In this document: positions 60,594-63,374 of the stretch, one piece after another
How positions within the stretch are numbered: the stretch's first letter is position 1
How the letters are laid out: each line of letters starts with the position of its first letter
Assembly: GCA_028713125.1 (NCBI GenBank)
Contig: JAQTOU010000010.1
Coordinates: forward strand, 1-63,374
DNA length: 63,374 nt
Direction: 5' to 3'
Origin: Elusimicrobiales bacterium
GTDB taxonomy: Bacteria; Elusimicrobiota; Elusimicrobia; Elusimicrobiales; UBA9959
Notes under the pieces: generated by a model
The model's database searches: none
What the model saw: the letters and a program-made list of their open reading frames with translations, nothing else
Told to the model about the DNA's origin: nothing
Program-made: the position numbers and the translations under genes

Positions 60594-60599
60594 ATTATA
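60594..60599 (-). promoter_or_regulatory. -10 box giving a leaderless serine-hydrolase mRNA
   Basis: A perfect TATAAT on the minus strand is followed by 6 nt (TTTGCA) and ATG 60587. There is no ribosome site. Confidence 0.6.
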
Positions 60600-60699
60600 C
60601 AATGCTATGCATGTGCCGTAACAGGAGCTATGCTCATCCGACGGCCAATTCTACAGCAGGCGGGTATTCGTCTTATAAATCAGGGCAGGAGACAGAAAC

Positions 60700-61482
60700 A
60701 TGAACCAGCTCATACTCAAAGATATCAAAGAAGGGATCGGGATCCTTACGCTGAACAACCCGGCGAGGCGCAATGCCCTCAGCCTGGAGCTCTGCGACCA
60801 GATGGTCGCGGCCCTGGAAGAATTCAAGAAGAAAAAGGTCCCGGTAGTAATTGTCCGCGCCGAGAAGGACGCCCGCGTCTGGTCCGCCGGCCACGACATA
60901 ACCCAGCTCCCGAAAGTCCACCACGACCCGCTCGCCTACGATAGTCCCATGGAAACCGCCTTCCGCGCGATACAGAACTACCCGGGCCCGGTCATAGCCA
61001 TGATACAGGGCAGCGTCTGGGGGGGCGCTACGGACCTCGCCGTCACCTGCGATATAGCCATCGGGGACGAGACCTCCACTTTCGCGATCACCCCGGTAAA
61101 GATGGGTCTGCCCTACAATGCCTCCGGGATCATGCATTTCATAAACCGCGTCGGCAGCAATATAGCCAAGGAAATGTTCTTCACCGCCGCGCCGGTAAAA
61201 GCCGAAAGGGCCTACCATTTCGGCATCCTTAACCACCTGATCAGCTCCAGGGAAATAGAGAGCTTCACTTTGGAGCTGGCCAAGAGCATGGCCGCTAACT
61301 CGCCTCTGGCCGTCTCGGTGGTCAAAGAGCAGTTCAGGATCCTTTCTGACGCCCATCCGATAAGCCCGGAGGCTTTCGAACGCATCCAGGCCCTGCGCCG
61401 CAGGGTCTATAATAGCGGCGACTACGAGGAAGGCATCAAGGCCTTTATGGAAAAAAGGACCCCGAACTTCAAAGGCGTTTAA
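60700..61482 (+). CDS. scpB: methylmalonyl-CoA decarboxylase (crotonase superfamily)
   Basis: A 260-residue cytoplasmic enzyme converting methylmalonyl-CoA to propionyl-CoA and CO2. It follows Escherichia coli ScpB along its length: VWSAGHDITQLP with DPLAYDSPM, the oxyanion and active-site block GSVWGGATDLAV, STFAITPVKMGLPYNASGI, and the C-terminal FERIQALRRRVYNSGDYEEG with EKRTPNF. These family-specific blocks separate it from ordinary enoyl-CoA hydratases. Ribosome site AGGAGA. It stands alone here, without mutase or carboxylase neighbours. Confidence 0.9.
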   Translation: MNQLILKDIKEGIGILTLNNPARRNALSLELCDQMVAALEEFKKKKVPVVIVRAEKDARVWSAGHDITQLPKVHHDPLAYDSPMETAFRAIQNYPGPVIAMIQGSVWGGATDLAVTCDIAIGDETSTFAITPVKMGLPYNASGIMHFINRVGSNIAKEMFFTAAPVKAERAYHFGILNHLISSREIESFTLELAKSMAANSPLAVSVVKEQFRILSDAHPISPEAFERIQALRRRVYNSGDYEEGIKAFMEKRTPNFKGV

Positions 61483-61500
61483 AGCCGTATAAAACAAAAA

Positions 61501-61532
61501 AGACAGCGGGCTTTTGCCCGCCGTCTTTTTTT
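61501..61532. terminator. bidirectional terminator
   Basis: Stem GACAGCGGGC / GCCCGCCGTC (61502-61511 with 61516-61525), TTTT loop and T/A runs on both sides, between converging scpB and the second HKD gene. Confidence 0.9.
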
Positions 61533-61551
61533 ATTGCCCGGCCGCTTATCT

Positions 61552-63159
61552 TTACAGCAGCCCGTTAACCATATGCGCCATATGGTCCAGTACGCCATGG
61601 TCGTAATTATTCATCAGTTCGCTGTTGGGAAGATCGGCTTCGAACAGGTTCAGTTCTATGTCCTGCGCCACCCTGACGTCGCTGACTATCAGGTTCAGTT
61701 CGTCGTTATTGAAGAGGCTGCGCGCGTCCAGGTTGGAGGAGCCGAAGGTGGCCAGGCGCCCGTCGAAAACCGCCACTTTCTCATGCGCCATGCGGCCCTT
61801 GTATTCATAGACCTGCACGCCGGACCTGACCAGCTTGGGATAATAGTACCTTGAGGCGTGCTGCACTATGGCCATATCGTTGTCCTGCGGCAGGACCAGC
61901 CGCACCTTTACGCCGCGGCGGGAGGCCACGCGGAGGGCGTCCACGATGTCCTCGTCGGTGAAGTAAGGGTTGGCTATGCTTATCGATTTCTCGGAGGTGG
62001 CTATGGCCCGGAGGTACATCGCCTTTATGTTCTGGTCGCGCAGGCCGATATGCTGTATCACCTGGGTCTTGGCCCCGTCGGCGTATTCCTCTATCGCCGG
62101 GAACAGGTCCTCGCCTTCGCCGATGGTGCCTTTGGCGGCTTTCCAGCGCTCCACGAAAGCTTCCTGCAGCTTGGCCACGGCCGGGCCCTCTATCAGGGTC
62201 TGCTGGTCATGCCATTCTATCTGGTAAAGGCTGCCGATGTTCATGCCGCCGGTAAAGCCGATCTTCCCGTCGATAACCACCACTTTGCGGTGGTCGAGGT
62301 GCTTCTTCAGGAACGGGGGTTTCTTGACTATGATCTGTATGCCGTTGGCGCGCATCGAGTCCAGCATCTTTATCAGGGACAGGTCGTCTTCCGCTTTGGA
62401 ACCGTGTTCGTCTATCATCAGGCGCACGGTCACGCCAGCCTTGACCTTGGCCGCAAGCAGTTTGGCGAAGCCCTCCCCTATCTTGTCCGGCTGAAGCTGG
62501 AACATTTCTATATGGATGGATTTCTGGGCGCTCGCCAGGGCGATCCTGGCCTCGGCCATCACGTCCTTGCCATCGATCAGGAACTTTATCAAATTGCGGC
62601 CGGAATGGGCCGACTGGGACACGGTGTCCACGTATTTCCCCATGGCTTCCCAGTCTCCCGGCACGGCCGACTGGCGGTGTTTTTTAACGCGCTCGACGAT
62701 ATCTTTGTACCAGCCGACAGAGTATTCCAGGGAGCCTTTCCCTATGCGGTAGTACATATAGTCGAAAGCGGCGGCGTCGGGGGCCGAATCGAGGACGCGC
62801 AGGATCGCTTCCTCTACGTCTTTCTGGTCCCAGTCATTGCTATCGGAATTGTTATTGCTGGGATGCGAGTCCCTTACCAGGGTTTTAAGCATCTGCAGGC
62901 GCTGGTCCAGGGAGGCGGCGGCCAGTTCCTGGTTGCTCATCCTGATTATCTTCAGGGATTCCCTGCTGGCGGATTTCTCGCCGCCGATAGAAGCGAAAGC
63001 GGCCGGGGGAACTTCGGGGGCCGGCATGCTGATGCTCCCGGAGCCTGCGGCCAGGGCCGAATAAGCGCTGGCCTGGGCGTAAGCGCCGGGGGATGATATT
63101 AAAGGGAACAGAAGGGAGATAAGGACCGCGACCGAAACGTTGTTCTTTGTTTTTATCAT
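61552..63159 (-). CDS. second secreted HKD-family phospholipase D-like protein
   Basis: A 535-residue paralogue of the protein at 10840-12444 with the same order: signal peptide (about 1-26), a short Pro/Ala tag region, a helical N-terminal domain with FDYMYYRIGKG and APGDWE-like PGDWEAMGKY, then two HKD motifs, HRKVVVIDGKIGFTGGMNIG and HEKVAVFDGRLATFGSSNLD. Start ATG 63159 is chosen for the signal peptide; an in-frame start at 63312 would add an unlikely 51 residues. A TATCAT box lies 6 nt upstream of the ATG, so it is probably leaderless. Single-gene unit. Confidence 0.88.
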   Translation of the reverse strand: MIKTKNNVSVAVLISLLFPLISSPGAYAQASAYSALAAGSGSISMPAPEVPPAAFASIGGEKSASRESLKIIRMSNQELAAASLDQRLQMLKTLVRDSHPSNNNSDSNDWDQKDVEEAILRVLDSAPDAAAFDYMYYRIGKGSLEYSVGWYKDIVERVKKHRQSAVPGDWEAMGKYVDTVSQSAHSGRNLIKFLIDGKDVMAEARIALASAQKSIHIEMFQLQPDKIGEGFAKLLAAKVKAGVTVRLMIDEHGSKAEDDLSLIKMLDSMRANGIQIIVKKPPFLKKHLDHRKVVVIDGKIGFTGGMNIGSLYQIEWHDQQTLIEGPAVAKLQEAFVERWKAAKGTIGEGEDLFPAIEEYADGAKTQVIQHIGLRDQNIKAMYLRAIATSEKSISIANPYFTDEDIVDALRVASRRGVKVRLVLPQDNDMAIVQHASRYYYPKLVRSGVQVYEYKGRMAHEKVAVFDGRLATFGSSNLDARSLFNNDELNLIVSDVRVAQDIELNLFEADLPNSELMNNYDHGVLDHMAHMVNGLL

Positions 63160-63374
63160 GCTTATATGATACTTCTCCGCGGCCGTTTTCACGAGGGTCC
63201 AAAGTCCAATATTTCCCGGTCTTTTGGCGTTACTGTCTGGGCCCTTCGGGCCAGGGCTGTCCCAAGAAACTTTTTTAAGCGAAGGGCAGGAATGGCTGTA
63301 AGTCCCCGTCACGTATCCTGTTCAATCGGTTTTGATTCAAATTTAAAGTGTCCAACAGCGATAATCGCTCCATT
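63160..63374. other. right-edge non-coding region
   Basis: It contains the -10 TATCAT (63171-63166, minus) of the HKD gene and a CTGGCCC-GAA-GGGCCCAG hairpin (about 63237-63254). A minus-strand 32-codon ORF (63373-63275) is present but no family is recognised. Nothing else is supported. Confidence 0.4.

Noticed and set aside
3804-63255. GGGCCC-containing motif upstream of several secreted genes (near 3806, 48328, 63240)
   Set aside because: The word is expected by chance at this GC content and its position relative to the starts is not constant.
63275-63373. Minus-strand 32-codon ORF at the right edge
   Set aside because: No recognisable family, no visible ribosome site, and the true start may lie outside the window.

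Overview
The window is a GC-rich, densely coded bacterial chromosome segment from a Gram-negative (diderm) organism. Outer-membrane signs are a TolC/RND pair, an Mla/MCE lipid-transport set, PorV-type barrels and many Sec signal peptides. PorV-like proteins paired with C-terminal FlgD-like sorting domains, an XRE regulator resembling the TIGR02147/DUF4423 type and the overall gene mix would fit Elusimicrobiota or a related phylum. That placement is inference; no rRNA is present to settle it. The only RNA gene seen is tRNA-Gly(GCC).

Layout. (1) 1-16500 is rich in secreted proteins: the tail of a paralogue, a purine permease, two lipid-binding-like secreted proteins, DUF2157 plus GDYXXLXY membrane proteins, pyrB and a secreted FGE-fold protein. 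It ends with a five-gene operon (15415 to 8767, minus strand) encoding two unknown secreted proteins, a secreted HKD phospholipase-like protein, a trypsin-like protease and a subtilase. This operon diverges from an XRE-type regulator. Its intergenic control region, including a GTTAAGC/GCTTAAC palindrome, is duplicated 7.6 kb away. (2) 16678-22161 holds a 1127-residue fibronectin-III surface protein with a sorting-type C-terminus, a PorV-like barrel, and a tandem receiver-domain protein. (3) 22382-29700 holds an ABC-F ATPase, tRNA-Gly and a TolC-RND-DUF2892 efflux operon lacking a membrane-fusion gene. (4) 44871-29846 (minus strand) is a long housekeeping stretch: methyltransferase, rpsF-ssb-rpsR-rplI-dnaB, alr, mlaE-mlaF, an MCE protein, radA, PIN/TRAM, ispDF, a lipoprotein, cysS, a PAP2 phosphatase and an ECF sigma factor. 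(5) 45052-53995 holds a TPR membrane protein, two more secreted proteins (one a Porphyromonas-type peptidylarginine-deiminase relative), a 32-residue-repeat fibre protein, a second sorting-domain protein and a PorV-HEAT fusion. (6) 59243-54240 is a six-gene translationally coupled operon: AmgK-RapZ_C fusion, MurU-like, carbamoyltransferase, DUF5989, SxtJ, YhcH. (7) The right end has a beta-lactamase-like serine hydrolase, scpB and a second secreted HKD protein.

How parts fit. At least eleven exported proteins share a short, similar segment just after the signal peptide although their catalytic domains are unrelated. This points to a common export, retention or pro-segment function. Two PorV plus sorting-domain pairs suggest a type IX-like outer-membrane route, but no PorU, Sov or PorKLMN gene lies here. 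The most unusual non-coding item is a pair of 131-bp structured palindromic repeats (29705-29835 and 44899-45029) whose paired bases co-vary. Several genes also have a -10 box only 5-7 nt before ATG and no Shine-Dalgarno sequence, suggesting leaderless mRNAs.
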